This document shows positions 6,220 through 6,447 of a DNA stretch of 6,447 bases, in pieces. The notes under the pieces are model-generated. The model searched no databases, was not told the DNA's origin, and worked only from the letters and a program-made list of their open reading frames with translations. How positions within the stretch are numbered: position 1 is the first letter of the stretch; every line of letters starts with the position of its first letter. The translations under genes were made by a program, and so were the position numbers. Location of the stretch: contig DAIDIS010000232.1 of the NCBI GenBank assembly GCA_027451785.1, positions 1-6,447 on the forward strand. Direction: 5' to 3'. This stretch comes from Acidimicrobiales bacterium (GTDB lineage Bacteria > Actinomycetota > Acidimicrobiia > Acidimicrobiales > JAKAVM01).

Positions 6220-6447
6220 GATTCACGCACCATAGTCCCAGATCCTGAGTCGGTGAGGATCTCAAGAAGCACGGCATGATCAACTCTGCCGTCGATGATG
6301 TGCGCGCTCTTGACCCCCGAGGAAACAGCGCGGATGCAAGACCTAACTTTAGGAACCATTCCACCGCTAACTACGCCGGACTCGATAAATGATTCCAACA
6401 AGCTGGGCGATGCTTTCGACACAAGAGACCGTTCGTCGGACGGGTCC
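6216..6447 (-). CDS. argB: Acetylglutamate kinase, C-terminal part (cut by window edge)
   Basis: This is the last 76 codons plus TGA of N-acetylglutamate kinase, the cytoplasmic enzyme that phosphorylates N-acetylglutamate with ATP in the second step of arginine synthesis. The start and ATP-binding N-terminal part lie beyond the right edge. The visible piece has the conserved ArgB ending: a GGMVPK motif followed by a stretch of the type CxxAVxxGVxxAHIIDGRVxHAVLLE and a final TDSGSGTMV block. In the family the GGMVPK region contributes to nucleotide binding and the last part is the conserved C-terminal tail. The stop codon overlaps the GTG start of argD by 4 nt, so the two are likely translationally coupled. 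No frameshift is seen. An ATP-grasp or other kinase is unlikely given this ending; identity is confident although partial. Confidence 0.95.
   Translation of the reverse strand, partial: DPSDERSLVSKASPSLLESFIESGVVSGGMVPKVRSCIRAVSSGVKSAHIIDGRVDHAVLLEILTDSGSGTMVRES

Noticed and set aside
1..6447. Mobile elements, CRISPR arrays, or a hidden new system
   Set aside because: All but the 183-nt left end and the 134-nt argR-argG gap is filled by recognisable housekeeping genes on one strand; no transposase, direct-repeat array or foreign-looking segment was seen.

Overview
This window is most of an arginine biosynthesis operon read entirely on the minus strand (right to left). The order is argB (3' part only) - argD - argF - argR - argG - argH, followed by mpg, a 3-methyladenine DNA glycosylase gene. 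The order argB-D-F-R-G-H with an embedded ArgR regulator is the arrangement familiar from Actinomycetota (for example mycobacteria and corynebacteria). Together with the moderate GC content (roughly mid-50s percent by eye) and the protein style, this suggests an actinobacterium outside the very GC-rich groups, perhaps Acidimicrobiia-like. The lineage is an inference, not something the sequence proves.

Layout in transcription order. argB runs in from the right edge and ends at 6216. argD (4870-6219) overlaps it by 4 nt (GTGA). argF (3942-4889) starts inside the end of argD behind a perfect GGAGG. argR (3472-3945) overlaps argF by 4 nt (ATGA). The only real gap inside the cluster, 134 nt (3338-3471), separates argR from argG (2111-3337). 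It holds a good match to the ArgR operator (ARG box) 21 nt before the argG start, so argGH probably has its own arginine-controlled promoter. argH (708-2114) overlaps argG by 4 nt, and mpg (184-738) starts with GTG inside the last 31 nt of argH.

Positions 1-183 are non-coding as far as I can see. They hold a terminator-like hairpin just after mpg, a second inverted repeat, and a strong sigma70-type promoter pointing left out of the window, presumably for a gene beyond the left edge.

The genes work together as follows. ArgB phosphorylates N-acetylglutamate, ArgD transaminates the semialdehyde to N-acetylornithine, ArgF carbamoylates ornithine to citrulline, and ArgG and ArgH turn citrulline and aspartate into arginine and fumarate. 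ArgR represses when arginine is abundant. Mpg is a base-excision repair enzyme with no known link to arginine; its place here looks like coupling to a housekeeping transcript. I found no mobile element, CRISPR array, RNA gene or obviously new system. The points most worth a second look are the ARG box, an unusual loop insertion in ArgD, the coupled mpg, and the leftward promoter.
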